Positions 8,716-18,030 of a DNA stretch of 64,000 nt are shown here, piece after piece. The translations under genes were made by a program, and so were the position numbers. The notes below the pieces were generated by a model. It searched no databases. It saw nothing but the letters and a program-made list of their open reading frames with translations, and was not told the origin of the DNA. The stretch comes from Bacteroides sp. MSB163 (GTDB lineage Bacteria > Bacteroidota > Bacteroidia > Bacteroidales > Bacteroidaceae), in contig NZ_CP143867.1 of assembly GCF_036416795.1 (NCBI RefSeq), positions 5,262,001 to 5,326,000 of the forward strand, read 5' to 3'. Within the stretch, counting starts at the first letter, position 1. The number at the start of each line of letters is the position of its first letter.

Positions 8716-9219
8716 TCAAACAAAGTCTTTCAGTTCTTGTTGTAGCCGTTGGCGGGTAAAGAAGATACGGCTTTTTACAGTTCCTAAAGGCAATCCGAGA
8801 CGGTCAGCTATTTCACGATACTTGAAACCGGAGACATGCATGGAAAAAGGAACTTTATAATCGCGGGGTAACGAATTCACGATGCGATGCATTTCTTTTA
8901 AATCATAAGATCCTTCGGCATTTGCAAAACCGGAGTTTTGCGGCAGGTTTAAGTGATAAAGGTTATCTGTCTGGTCCACGAAAGTTTGTTCGCGAACGAT
9001 TCTGCGGTAGTTATTAATAAAGATATTCCGCATAATGGTGTACATCCACCCTTTGAAATTGGTATCGGGCATGTACTTGTCTTCGTTGTCCAATGCCTTG
9101 AGTGAGGTTTCCTGCAATAAATCATTCGCCTCCTCTTTATCGGCTGTCAACTTATATGCAAAGCGAAGCAGTTCTTCTTGCACACTAATCAAATCCTTCC
9201 TAAAACTGTAGGTATTCAT
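8716..9219 (-). CDS. ECF-type RNA polymerase sigma factor
   Basis: The protein has 167 residues from the ATG at 9219, which has AAGAGC seven bases upstream; the frame is open further upstream but that part shows no similarity to the family. Region 2 includes LLRFAYKLTADKEEANDLLQ and FKGWMYTIMRNIFINNYRR. Region 4 has LPRDYKVPFSMHVSGFKYRE followed by the helix-turn-helix GLPLGTVKSRIFFTRQRLQ. The length is normal for a minimal two-domain ECF factor. No anti-sigma gene is adjacent: the gene has its own terminator, and the neighbours are a metabolic enzyme and a divergent protease. This orphan arrangement is common for housekeeping ECF factors in Bacteroides; the signal is unknown. Confidence 0.92.
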   Translation of the reverse strand: MNTYSFRKDLISVQEELLRFAYKLTADKEEANDLLQETSLKALDNEDKYMPDTNFKGWMYTIMRNIFINNYRRIVREQTFVDQTDNLYHLNLPQNSGFANAEGSYDLKEMHRIVNSLPRDYKVPFSMHVSGFKYREIADRLGLPLGTVKSRIFFTRQRLQQELKDFV

Positions 9220-9265
9220 ACTTTGCTCTTTTAAATAGTTAATAATTATTTTAAATTCACGATTG

Positions 9266-9294
9266 CAAGTATAGGGAAGTTTTGGAGTTTCCAA
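9266..9294 (-). promoter_or_regulatory. Probable promoter of the ECF sigma gene
   Basis: On the minus strand, TTG (9292-9294), an 18-bp spacer, then TATACTTG (9266-9273), one base off the TAnnTTTG consensus. It lies 47 bp before the chosen start codon, which supports that start. Confidence 0.45.
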
Positions 9295-9433
9295 GGACCG
9301 AGTTTTGTTTTTATTTAGGGCAAAAACTATCAATTATCAGTTTTCACCCCCTTTTTGAGAGTTTTCTGGTGGTGATTTTTGTAAAAAGCGTATCTTTTTC
9401 CGAAGATTTCGTAAACTGTTTGTGATTTTTTTA

Positions 9434-9441
9434 TAGTTTTG
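9434..9441 (+). promoter_or_regulatory. -7 box for the M16 protease gene
   Basis: TAGTTTTG is a perfect TAnnTTTG box 44 bp before the protease ATG at 9485. A -33 TTTG at the usual spacing was not found. Confidence 0.4.
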
Positions 9442-9484
9442 CCTACATATAGCAAAAACACTTTATTTAAAAACACTTTATTTT

Positions 9485-12385
9485 ATGAGACGAATTATTA
9501 AATCAATCACTCTTCTGGCTATCATGGCTATCGCTTTGCCGTCATTCGGTCAAGGATTGAAAGCTTTCAAGCTGAAGAACGGCCTTTCTGTATATATATG
9601 GGAAGACAACACGAAATCGGATGTGTACGGTATTGTGGCCTGCCGAACAGGCTCAGTGAACGATCCGGCAGAGTACACAGGATTGGCACACTACCTGGAA
9701 CACGTGATGTTTAAGGGTACCGACAAAATCGGTGCACTGGACTGGGCTACCGAAAAGCCTCTTTATGATAAAATCATTGCCAAGTACGATGAAATGGCCG
9801 ACGAAGCTGATCCCGTTAAGAAAGAAGCAATCGCTAAAGAGATCAACGAGCTGACCATAGAAGCCGGAAAGGTTAGTGTATCCAACGAGTTCATGAACCT
9901 GATAGAAAGCATGGGTGGAAAGAGACTGAACGCCGGAACCAGCTTCGATGTAACTTACTATCACAACTCATTCCCTCCCTACCAGATCAATAAATGGTTG
10001 GAAATCTACTCACAGCGTCTTATCAACCCGGTATTCCGTACCTTTCAGACTGAGCTGGAAAGTGTATACGAAGAATATAATATGTATAAAGATAATCCGG
10101 GAAGCGTACAGCAAGAATTCATTTCGAGTGTCGCCTATGAAGGACATCCGTATGCACGGCCCATCATCGGTCTGCCGGAACACCTGAAGAACCCTCGTCT
10201 GAGCAAACTGATCGAATACTACAACGAATGGTATACTCCCGAAAACATGGTACTCATTCTTGTGGGTAACGTCAATGCCAAGCAAATCAGCGGACGTATC
10301 AACGCCACTTTCGGTCGTTTACCGGCTAAGGCTACTCCCGAACGTAAAACTTATCCTGACCTTGAAATCAAAGGTCGCAAGCAGTATAATGCTAAAATCG
10401 GTTATTATCCCAATGTATGCCTCGTATATAAAGGTGTACCTTCCGGACATCCCGATGAAAAGCCTCTGGAAATCGCCATGTCTTTGCTGAGCAACAGCAG
10501 CAGCACCGGTACGTTGGACAAATTGACCATCGATGGTGAACTGACCAATGGTTATGCCTATGCAGACACCCGCCGCGAACAAGGCCGCAATATCGTACGT
10601 TGCACCCCACTGTACGATGAAAATCAACGTCGTTTCGAATCGAACAAGAGTGCTGAAAAGAAAGCACTGAAAGCTATCGAGAAAATCGCCAACGGACAAT
10701 TCGAAGAATGGCAGATCAATGCAATCAAGAACAACATGTGTCGTGACTTCGACCTGATGATGGAATCGAATACTTCCAAAGCCCTCATGCTGATGCAGGC
10801 CTTTATCAGTGAAGAAGACCTGGGGCAAGTTCTCAACTACAAAGATGAGGTAATGGCTATTACCACAGAGGATATCAAGCGTGTTGCCAAACAATACCTG
10901 ACCAACGATTACCTGGCCATCTACATTGAAAAAGGCAAGCTGGATAAGAATGCAAAAATCAAGAAACCGGGTTACAAACCTATCGAACCGCCTGTAGGCA
11001 AACAATCTTTGTATGCTACACAGTTCAAGAATATGCCTATCGGACAAGTGGAAGAGAAATTCCTCGACTTCAGCGAGATACAGAGCAAACAACTGAATGA
11101 CCGCTCCAAGATGTATTATTCGCAGAATCCGGAAAACAACGTATTCAGCCTCACACTCCGTTATGGTGTCGGAGTACGTGATTTCCCGAAACTGGGCATT
11201 GCAGCGGACTTGATGAACAACGCCGGTATCATGGGTACTTATGAGCCGCAACAACTGAAAGAGGAACTTAGTAGGCTGAATGCAACTTGCCGCGTAAGCG
11301 CCAATCAAAACTACCTCTACATCACCATGGAAGGCTACGAAGAAACCTTGCCACAAGCTTGTCAGCTTCTTGCCCGCCAGATCCTGATGCCGAAACTGGA
11401 CGAAAAACAGTTAAGCCGTATCAAAGGCTCCATGCTGGGTAGCCGCCAACAACGTAAGGAGAATGTAAACACCTTATCCAACGCACTCCTCCAATACATG
11501 ATCTTCCAGGATAAGTCATCCTATATTGACGAACTGACAGATAAGGAAATCTACGAATTGCAGATCTCCGAACTGACAGGTGATATCAACCGCGCATCCA
11601 ACTATGAAGCCGAAATCTTCTATTGCGGAACAATGCCTTTCGATAATGCTTACGACGTCCTCAGCAAGAATCTGCCGCTGGTTGCCAACGAAAAGCCATC
11701 TACATCTCCGCAAGACAAGCCGATGGTTTCAGTAACGGAAAATACCATTTACTTCCTGCCTAACACGGATGCGGAACAGGCACAAATTTATTTCTACCTG
11801 CCGATGGCAAAATATGATAAGAAAGATGATGCAATACGCGATGCGTTCAATCAATATTTCTCCGGTGGTTTCAACGGTTTGGTAATGACTGAAATCCGTG
11901 AAAAACGTTCTATGGCTTACTCAGCCGGAGCCTACATAGGCACTCCTGCATTGCCCGGTAACCCCACTTACCTGTTTGGTAACATCGGTACGCAGAACGA
12001 CAAAGCCAATGACGCGCTGGATGTCTTCATGGGATTGGTAACGGATATGCCTAAGAATGCAGACCGTATCGATAACATCAAAAGTTACATACGCCAGGAG
12101 ATGCTGACAACTCATCCTTCTTTCCGCGATAAAGCGGAGAACATGAGAGAATTGCAGCGCATAGGTTACAATGCAGACCCTGCCAAGGAGAATCTGCCAA
12201 AGGTTGACGCATTGACTTTTGACGATATCGTGAAGTTCTACGAAGAGAATATTAAGGGGAAACCTTACTGCATCGGCATCATGGGTAACCCGAAAGATAT
12301 TGATCTGAAGAAACTGGAGAAATACGGCAAAGTAGTGAAACTGAATGAAAGAAAATTATTCAACACGAAAGACGCACTGTTCTAA
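9485..12385 (+). CDS. M16 family zinc metalloprotease (pitrilysin-like), exported
   Basis: The protein has 966 residues. Residues 1-23 form a signal peptide ending PSFGQ. The inverted zinc motif HxxEH is intact (His69, Glu72, His73 in LAHYLEHVMFKGT), and a distal Glu candidate lies in LESVYEEYNMYKDN. The length fits two tandem M16 units: the N-terminal half is catalytic, and the C-terminal half, from about residue 510, lacks HxxEH and has the inactive-domain pattern REKRSMAYSAGAY. Such enzymes degrade peptides in a closed chamber, here in the periplasm. It stands alone, with a divergent sigma factor upstream and palindrome element B just after the stop. Confidence 0.93.
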   Translation: MRRIIKSITLLAIMAIALPSFGQGLKAFKLKNGLSVYIWEDNTKSDVYGIVACRTGSVNDPAEYTGLAHYLEHVMFKGTDKIGALDWATEKPLYDKIIAKYDEMADEADPVKKEAIAKEINELTIEAGKVSVSNEFMNLIESMGGKRLNAGTSFDVTYYHNSFPPYQINKWLEIYSQRLINPVFRTFQTELESVYEEYNMYKDNPGSVQQEFISSVAYEGHPYARPIIGLPEHLKNPRLSKLIEYYNEWYTPENMVLILVGNVNAKQISGRINATFGRLPAKATPERKTYPDLEIKGRKQYNAKIGYYPNVCLVYKGVPSGHPDEKPLEIAMSLLSNSSSTGTLDKLTIDGELTNGYAYADTRREQGRNIVRCTPLYDENQRRFESNKSAEKKALKAIEKIANGQFEEWQINAIKNNMCRDFDLMMESNTSKALMLMQAFISEEDLGQVLNYKDEVMAITTEDIKRVAKQYLTNDYLAIYIEKGKLDKNAKIKKPGYKPIEPPVGKQSLYATQFKNMPIGQVEEKFLDFSEIQSKQLNDRSKMYYSQNPENNVFSLTLRYGVGVRDFPKLGIAADLMNNAGIMGTYEPQQLKEELSRLNATCRVSANQNYLYITMEGYEETLPQACQLLARQILMPKLDEKQLSRIKGSMLGSRQQRKENVNTLSNALLQYMIFQDKSSYIDELTDKEIYELQISELTGDINRASNYEAEIFYCGTMPFDNAYDVLSKNLPLVANEKPSTSPQDKPMVSVTENTIYFLPNTDAEQAQIYFYLPMAKYDKKDDAIRDAFNQYFSGGFNGLVMTEIREKRSMAYSAGAYIGTPALPGNPTYLFGNIGTQNDKANDALDVFMGLVTDMPKNADRIDNIKSYIRQEMLTTHPSFRDKAENMRELQRIGYNADPAKENLPKVDALTFDDIVKFYEENIKGKPYCIGIMGNPKDIDLKKLEKYGKVVKLNERKLFNTKDALF

Positions 12386-12464
12386 GCTACGAGTTACAAG
12401 CTACGAGCTACAAGTTGCTGCGCTATGACGCTGAAAAGCACTTGTAGCTTGTAACTTGTAGTTC
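12386..12464. repeat. Post-stop palindrome with shared GC core (element B)
   Basis: Arms 12391-12414 and 12441-12464 pair at 20 of 24 positions, built from CTACAAG and CTACGAG words. The loop 12415-12440 carries GCTGCGCTATGACGCTGAAA on the plus strand. The element starts directly after the protease stop codon, between convergent genes. Confidence 0.85.
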
Positions 12465-12473
12465 TTTCTCTCA

Positions 12474-13106
12474 TTACTCCTTGCCTTCCTCCTCTTCTCC
12501 GCCTCCCGTAAGAATCGGCAGACAGATATTATACTTCACCGCCAGAATGCGCGTCACAAACACCGATACTCCGCCCACCACCTGACAAGCATAGGACTGC
12601 ATTCCCAGCAGATCGCACAACCAGTAGACCGTACCGCCTACCACACATGCCATCGCATAAATCTCTTTTCGGAAAATCAGCGGTATCTCATTGATAAACA
12701 CATCACGGATCACTCCACCCGCAGCACCCGTAATGCTACCCATAATGATGGCTACCCAGAACGGATATCCCAATGCAATGCTCTTCCCTACACCGACCAC
12801 CGTAAACAGTGCCAGACCGATACTGTCGAAGATGAAAAACGTATTATGCAAGTGAATGAGATGCTTTCCGAAAAGAATGACCCAAAGTAAAGCCAGTCCC
12901 GTACAAATCAGATAGATAGGATCAGTCATCCACCCCGGCGTCACTCCCAGCAACACATCACGGATGGTACCGCCGCCGATAGCCGTCACGAAACCTACCA
13001 CGTACGCCCCAAACCAGTCGAACCGCTTTGCCGATGCCAGACGGATACCGCTGATGGCAAAAGCGAACGTACCTATAAAATCGAGAATTTGAACAAATGT
13101 AGGCAT
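12474..13106 (-). CDS. UPF0126/TRIC-type membrane protein (YicG family)
   Basis: The protein has 210 residues from the ATG at 13106; the codon nine bases upstream is TTG. About seven membrane segments are arranged as two similar halves, each with the family glycine motif: GGGTIRDVLLG (around residue 50) and GGVIRDVFINE (around residue 133). The bacterial family includes trimeric cation channels related to TRIC, and E. coli YicG; a glycine transporter role has also been proposed for relatives. The substrate here is not known. The C-terminus is acidic (GGGEEEEGKE). The neighbours are unrelated and the gene appears monocistronic. Confidence 0.88.
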   Translation of the reverse strand: MPTFVQILDFIGTFAFAISGIRLASAKRFDWFGAYVVGFVTAIGGGTIRDVLLGVTPGWMTDPIYLICTGLALLWVILFGKHLIHLHNTFFIFDSIGLALFTVVGVGKSIALGYPFWVAIIMGSITGAAGGVIRDVFINEIPLIFRKEIYAMACVVGGTVYWLCDLLGMQSYACQVVGGVSVFVTRILAVKYNICLPILTGGGEEEEGKE

Positions 13107-13200
13107 GATAATCAATGATTAACGTTAAATGTTTAATGATTTATAATCGGTATTCATTAAAATTATGGGCAAAGTAACGAATAATTTCCCTAAGAAAACG

Positions 13201-13208
13201 TATTTTTG
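13201..13208 (+). promoter_or_regulatory. -7 box before the epimerase homologue
   Basis: TATTTTTG matches TAnnTTTG exactly and ends 19 bp before the ATG at 13228. That supports this start over an in-frame ATG at 13165, which would lie upstream of the box. No clear -33 was seen. Confidence 0.4.
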
Positions 13209-13227
13209 TCTCATCAATTTATATGCA

Positions 13228-14331
13228 ATGAAAATAACAATCGTATCGGGCGCACGCCCCAACTTCATGAAAATAGCTCCCATCACCCGGGCCATCAAAG
13301 CCGCGCAGGAAGCTGGAAAGAAGATTTCATACCGTCTCGTCTACACCGGGCGACAGGATGATACCAGTCTGGATGCCTCCTTGTTTTCCGACCTGGACAT
13401 GAGGCGACCGGACGGTTATCTGGGAGTCACCGGACACGACCATTCGGAAGTGGCAGCCGCCATCATGCTTGCTTTCGAGAAGGAACTGAACAATCATCCC
13501 GCGCAGGTAGTACTCGTTGTAGACGATCTTACCGCTACCATGAGCTGTTCCATCGTTGCCAAAAAGCGCGGTCTGAAAGTCGCGCACCTCATTGCCGGAA
13601 CCCGTTCGTTCGATATGAATATGCCCCGCGAAGTAAACCGCACCATCGTAGATGCCATTTCCGACTATCTGTTTACCGCAGGCATGGTAGCCAACCGTAA
13701 CCTGAACCAGGAAGGCATGATTCCCGAATACATCCATTATGTAGGTAATATATTGATAGATACCGTCCGCTACAACCGTCACCGTCTGTTGCAACCTGTA
13801 TGGTTCTCCACCATAGGGCTGGAAAAGCGCGGTTACCTGTTGCTGACCCTCAACCGGCACGACCTGCTGACCAAGAAACATGTGCTCAAATCGTTGATAC
13901 AAACCTTGATTGAGAAATCCGAAGGCATGCCCATCATTGCGCCCTTGCACCCTTATGTGCAAAAAGCCATCAAATCGCTGGACATCCCCGCGCCTAATCT
14001 GCACATCCTGCCGCCTCAAAGTTATCTGCATTTCGGTTACCTCATCAACCATGCAAAAGGCATTGTAACGGACTCCGGAAACATTGCCGAGGAAGCTACC
14101 TTCCTCGATGTCCCCTGCATCACGCTCAACTCCTACGCTGAGCACCCCGAAACCTGGCGTGTAGGTACCAATGAGTTAGTGAATGAAGATTCCGTGGCTC
14201 TTGCCAATGCTCTGGAAAAACTAATGCTCGGCGAATGGAAACATACTACCCTGCCCGACCGTTGGGATGGACGTACAGCGGAACGTATCGTACAGACGTT
14301 GATTAACGGAGAATTAAAGGAGCATTACTGA
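13228..14331 (+). CDS. Divergent UDP-N-acetylglucosamine 2-epimerase (WecB) homologue
   Basis: The protein has 367 residues in a two-Rossmann GT-B-like fold. The N-terminus KITIVSGARPNFMKIAPI and the C-terminal TDSGNIAEEATFLDVPCI are clear WecB signatures. Catalytic positions known from E. coli WecB are only partly kept. Asp95 corresponds to Asp100 and Glu131 to Glu135. Glu117, normally in VEAG, is Ile122 here (LIAGTRSF). His213, normally in LHRxEN, is Asn209 (TLNRHDL). The HGDT block has become VDDL. The fold is therefore kept but the classical reaction, UDP-GlcNAc to UDP-ManNAc, may be lost or changed. A convergent glycosyltransferase follows, consistent with cell-surface sugar metabolism. 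Confidence 0.82.
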   Translation: MKITIVSGARPNFMKIAPITRAIKAAQEAGKKISYRLVYTGRQDDTSLDASLFSDLDMRRPDGYLGVTGHDHSEVAAAIMLAFEKELNNHPAQVVLVVDDLTATMSCSIVAKKRGLKVAHLIAGTRSFDMNMPREVNRTIVDAISDYLFTAGMVANRNLNQEGMIPEYIHYVGNILIDTVRYNRHRLLQPVWFSTIGLEKRGYLLLTLNRHDLLTKKHVLKSLIQTLIEKSEGMPIIAPLHPYVQKAIKSLDIPAPNLHILPPQSYLHFGYLINHAKGIVTDSGNIAEEATFLDVPCITLNSYAEHPETWRVGTNELVNEDSVALANALEKLMLGEWKHTTLPDRWDGRTAERIVQTLINGELKEHY

Positions 14332-14349
14332 ATTAGGAGTTAAAGGGAG

Positions 14350-14371
14350 TTATAGGAGTCAACTCCTATAA
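14350..14371. repeat. 22-bp perfect palindrome overlapping the glycosyltransferase stop
   Basis: TTATAGGAGT and ACTCCTATAA flank a CA loop. The minus-strand glycosyltransferase stop codon (14359-14361) and its last codons lie inside the palindrome, 18 bp after the epimerase stop. It has no GC core of the element A-H type. Confidence 0.7.
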
Positions 14372-15228
14372 ACAGATAACCAACAGAAATAACCTAACTT
14401 ATAGAAAGCGAAAAGCCGTAAAGAGGGGTGTTTTCCTGTCAGGTTCTTTTCCAAAAGACTCTCAGATATACGAAATAGGAAAGCGGTTAGTGCAACAGCA
14501 TGAAACCGCTTTAAACTATTGTACCAGCGCAATAAGCGGACGTATGGAAGCAATTCCTGTTCACAGCCCAAGAGGTTTTTCACAGAACGGCGTGTTTTCA
14601 CCAAAAAAGAAGCCGCATCTTCCTCCACCAGATGCCAGACTGGATTTTCAATATGCAACACTGGTATACCCGCATCTTCCAGCCTCTTTCCGAAAGCGGT
14701 ATCCTCATATCCCAAATGAAACGTTTCGTCAAAACGGACACGCAGAAAAAGCTCTCTCGGAATAAAAAAGTTCATACTTATAAATCGCTGATAAAGATGC
14801 TTGCGACGTTCGGCAACCGGTTGCGCTTCCACCTGCGCTCCGTATTTATTGCGCAGAAAGGAGTCCCCCTCCTCCGGATAACAAAAACCACCACAGACTA
14901 CCTGTTCGCGCGCATTTTTGAGGTATAAAGAAAGAAAGTCCTCACCTACCGGACTTGTGTCCGTATCCAGAAAAAGCAAATAAGGATAACGCGCCTGTTC
15001 ACCCAAATAATTGCGGATAAATGCGGGACCATGATTCGTCTCCAGTTCCAGCACACGACATCCGTCCAATCGGTTCAACACACGGTTTTCTTCCCTCACT
15101 TTCCGGCACGACGCATCGTCCGCCACCAAAATTTCGAAAGGAAACTCCGTCAGCAGGGCCATCTCATATAATTTCCGAACCAACGAGACGCAATTTATAT
15201 TATACACCGGAATGAGTATGGACAGCAT
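14359..15228 (-). CDS. Family 2 glycosyltransferase, soluble
   Basis: The protein has 289 residues from the ATG at 15228, which begins exactly at the GT-A core MLSILIPVYNINC; the ten extra in-frame codons upstream are not family-like. Motifs in order: FEILVADDASC, NHGPAFIRNYLG, the DxD in LLFLDTDTSPVG, a GGFCYPEEGD acceptor loop, and GYEDTAFGKRLEDAG, typical of family 2 enzymes. No strong membrane helix is present, so it is cytosolic or peripheral. Donor and acceptor are unknown. The gene converges with the epimerase homologue, and the stop region lies in a palindrome (14350-14371), which may set the C-terminal residues SVYRS. Confidence 0.85.
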   Translation of the reverse strand: MLSILIPVYNINCVSLVRKLYEMALLTEFPFEILVADDASCRKVREENRVLNRLDGCRVLELETNHGPAFIRNYLGEQARYPYLLFLDTDTSPVGEDFLSLYLKNAREQVVCGGFCYPEEGDSFLRNKYGAQVEAQPVAERRKHLYQRFISMNFFIPRELFLRVRFDETFHLGYEDTAFGKRLEDAGIPVLHIENPVWHLVEEDAASFLVKTRRSVKNLLGCEQELLPYVRLLRWYNSLKRFHAVALTAFLFRISESLLEKNLTGKHPSLRLFAFYKLGYFCWLSVYRS

Positions 15229-15341
15229 ATTGTGAATTTTACGCGACAAATATAGCACAAATCATATGAAAGTTAAAGCAGATATAAACATTCCTCTTAT
15301 TTCTTTAGATTATATTTACTTCTTATTTAGCTGTATTTTGT

Positions 15342-15349
15342 TAACTTTG
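15342..15349 (+). promoter_or_regulatory. -7 box of the DUF5686 gene
   Basis: TAACTTTG matches TAnnTTTG and sits 21 bp before the ATG at 15371, favouring that start over an in-frame ATG at 15266. Confidence 0.5.
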
Positions 15350-15370
15350 CGGCCTCATACTGACTTAAAT

Positions 15371-17959
15371 ATGAAACAACAATATATAGTTCTCATCCTT
15401 TTTCTGCTGTCATTATTCGTCGCACACAGCGCATCCGCACAGATTAAAGGTGTCGTGACTGACTCCCTCACCAATGAACCATTAATGTACATCACCGTTC
15501 AATACGAGGGAAAAGGCGTGGGTGCCATCACCAATGCCGAAGGCGAATACACAGTGGAAACCCGTAAAGGCTGGAATGAATTATCATTCTCCGCCATCGG
15601 ATACGTGACCAAGAAAGTTACCCTGAAGCCCACCACCAAAGTACTGAACGTGAAACTGGCACCTGCCGACGTCATGCTCTCCGAAGTTGTGGTGAAGCCC
15701 CAGAAAGAGAAATACTCCCGTAAGAACAATCCCGCCGTGGATTTTATGAGGAAAGTGATCGAGAACAAGAAAGAACTGAAACTGGAAGCCAACGACTTCT
15801 ACCAGTATCAGAAATACGAAAAGATGAAGATGTCCATGAATGACGTCACCCCCGAAAAGATGGAAAAGGGCATCTACAAGAAATTCTCATTCTTTAAAGA
15901 CCAGGTGGAAGTATCGCCCAAGACCAACAAGATGATCCTCCCCATCTCCATCAAGGAGACGTCTTCGAGAACCATCTACCGCAAAAGTCCCAAAAGCGAA
16001 AAGACCATCATCGAGGGTATGAACTCCAGCGGTATCGAGGAATTTTTCAATACGGGAGACATGTTGGGAACCATCCTGACCGATGTCTTCTCCGATGTCA
16101 ATATCTACGACGATGACATCCGGCTCCTGCAACGCCGCTTCGTCAGCCCCATCGGTCGTGGGGCCATCAGTTTCTATAAATACTACCTCATGGACACCAT
16201 CATGGTGGACCGTCAGGAGTGTGTGCACCTCACCTTCGTGCCGCAAAACTCACAGGATTTCGGTTTCACGGGACATCTCTATGTAGTGAAGGATTCTACT
16301 TATGCCGTCAAGAAGTGCACCATGAACCTGCCCAAAAAGACCGGTGTGAACTTTGTGGACAACCTCGACATAGTGCAGCAATTCGAGCAGATGCCGGACG
16401 GAAACTGGGTACTTACGGACGATGACATGACCGTAGAACTGCAATTCGTAAAAGGTATACAAGGACTTGAAGTGCAGCGTACTACCAAATACTCTAATTA
16501 CAACTTTGAAGACATTGAACCTCGTCTCTTCCGCCTGAAAGGCAACGTCATCAAAGAAGCCAACATGCTCAACAAGAGTGATGAATATTGGGCGAGTGTG
16601 CGTCAGGTTCCCCTCACAAAGAAAGAGAGTAACATGGACGTCTTCATGAACCGTATTGAGCAAATTCCCGGATTCAAATATGTCATCTTCGGTGCGAAAG
16701 CCCTGATTGAGAACTTCGTGGAAACGGGCACCAAGAAACACCCCAGCAAGTTCGACTTCGGGCCTATCAATACCACCATCACAAGCAATTACGTGAATGG
16801 TACACGTTTCCGTCTCAGTGGTATGACCACCGGTAACCTCGATCCGCACTGGAGCTTCAGCGGATATGCGGCCTACGGTACGAAGGACAAGAAATGGTTC
16901 TATAAAGGTCAGGCAGCCTACTCGTTCAACAAGCGCGAATATGTATTGTGGGAATTCCCCAAGCACTACCTGGCTTTCGATTACAGTTACGACGTCATGT
17001 CCCCCATGGATAAATACCTCTCAACGGACAAGGATAATATGTTTGTGGGCTGGAAGTGGACCAAAGTAGACCAGATGTCGTACATGCGCGACGCTACCCT
17101 GACCTACGAACTGGAAACCAATACCGGTTTCTCCATCAAAGCCATGGCGCGCCACCGCAACGACCAGCCTGCCGGAGGTGTATTGCAATACTGGAAAAAC
17201 GACGGTAACATCGCCGGAATATGGGATGATACGAATACCTTCATCAAGGACATCACCACCACCGAACTCGGTGTCACCCTGCGTTACGCACCGGGTGAGA
17301 CGTATGTCAACACGAAGCAGCGCCGTGTGCCCGTATCGCTGGATGCTCCGATCTTCTCCCTCTCCCATACTCTCGGTCTGAAAGGCGTGTTAGGCGGTGA
17401 GTACAACTTCAACCTTACAGAAGCCAGTATCCGTAAACGTTTCTGGTTCGGTTCGTGGGGTAAACTGGATATTACCGCCCGTGCCGGCGCGCAGTGGAAC
17501 ACTGTACCGTTCCCCTTGCTAAACCTGCCCATGGCGAATCTGTCATACATCACCCAGCACAACGAGTCATTCAGCCTGATCAACAACATGGAGTTCCTGA
17601 ACGACCGTTACGCCTCTCTCGCCCTGACCTACGACATGAACGGAAAGCTGTTCAACCGCATCCCGCTTATCAAGAAGCTGAAATGGCGCGAAACTTTCCG
17701 CATCCGTGGTATGTACGGCACCCTGACGGACAAAAACAATCCGTACAAGAGCCATAACAGCGAGTTGTTCCTTTTCCCCATGCGCGACGGTGTCCCCACC
17801 AGCCACGTAATGGGCAGCACTCCCTACTTGGAAGCCAGTGTAGGTATCTACAACATATTCAAGCTGTTGCATATCGAATATGTACGCCGCCTCACCTACA
17901 CCGATATACCGGGAGTAAAGAAAGATGGCATACGCTTCATGATATTAATGATATTTTAG
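15371..17959 (+). CDS. DUF5686 outer-membrane protein with carboxypeptidase-regulatory-like N-terminal domain
   Basis: The protein has 862 residues. Residues 1-24 are a signal peptide (LLSLFVAHSASAQ). A CarboxypepD_reg-like domain follows (about 25-110: GVVTDSLTNEPLMYITVQYEG, then EGEYTVETRKGWNELSFSAIGY), of the kind that precedes many Bacteroidetes outer-membrane receptors. The remainder matches the DUF5686 pattern, with many alternating aromatic strands and a final strand IRFMILMIF, so it is probably a beta-barrel. No TonB-receptor plug is visible. The function of the family is unknown; it is widespread in Bacteroidetes. The upstream -7 box and the signal peptide both support the chosen start. 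Confidence 0.85.
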   Translation: MKQQYIVLILFLLSLFVAHSASAQIKGVVTDSLTNEPLMYITVQYEGKGVGAITNAEGEYTVETRKGWNELSFSAIGYVTKKVTLKPTTKVLNVKLAPADVMLSEVVVKPQKEKYSRKNNPAVDFMRKVIENKKELKLEANDFYQYQKYEKMKMSMNDVTPEKMEKGIYKKFSFFKDQVEVSPKTNKMILPISIKETSSRTIYRKSPKSEKTIIEGMNSSGIEEFFNTGDMLGTILTDVFSDVNIYDDDIRLLQRRFVSPIGRGAISFYKYYLMDTIMVDRQECVHLTFVPQNSQDFGFTGHLYVVKDSTYAVKKCTMNLPKKTGVNFVDNLDIVQQFEQMPDGNWVLTDDDMTVELQFVKGIQGLEVQRTTKYSNYNFEDIEPRLFRLKGNVIKEANMLNKSDEYWASVRQVPLTKKESNMDVFMNRIEQIPGFKYVIFGAKALIENFVETGTKKHPSKFDFGPINTTITSNYVNGTRFRLSGMTTGNLDPHWSFSGYAAYGTKDKKWFYKGQAAYSFNKREYVLWEFPKHYLAFDYSYDVMSPMDKYLSTDKDNMFVGWKWTKVDQMSYMRDATLTYELETNTGFSIKAMARHRNDQPAGGVLQYWKNDGNIAGIWDDTNTFIKDITTTELGVTLRYAPGETYVNTKQRRVPVSLDAPIFSLSHTLGLKGVLGGEYNFNLTEASIRKRFWFGSWGKLDITARAGAQWNTVPFPLLNLPMANLSYITQHNESFSLINNMEFLNDRYASLALTYDMNGKLFNRIPLIKKLKWRETFRIRGMYGTLTDKNNPYKSHNSELFLFPMRDGVPTSHVMGSTPYLEASVGIYNIFKLLHIEYVRRLTYTDIPGVKKDGIRFMILMIF

Positions 17960-17960
17960 A

Positions 17961-18013
17961 AATTACGAATTGCGAATTACAAACGATTAATTTGTAATTC
18001 GCAATTCGTAATT
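17961..18013. repeat. Perfect 23-bp inverted repeat (element I, AT-rich)
   Basis: Arms 17961-17983 and 17991-18013 are perfect complements built on GAATTGCGAATTAC-type words, with loop CGATTAA. A third partial copy follows at about 18014-18027. It starts two bases after the DUF5686 stop and ends 18 bp before rarA. It lacks the GC core. Confidence 0.85.
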
Positions 18014-18030
18014 TATAATTCGTAATTAAA

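Noticed and set aside
10319..11356. Long minus-strand frame within the M16 protease gene
   Set aside because: It is the antisense shadow of a strongly supported protease; the composition shows no domain or signal.
12386..12464. Elements A-H as plain Rho-independent terminators
   Set aside because: Most lack a T-run after the stem, they occur inside operons, and the loop is more conserved than the stems. Element D alone has a short T-run, so partial termination there stays possible.
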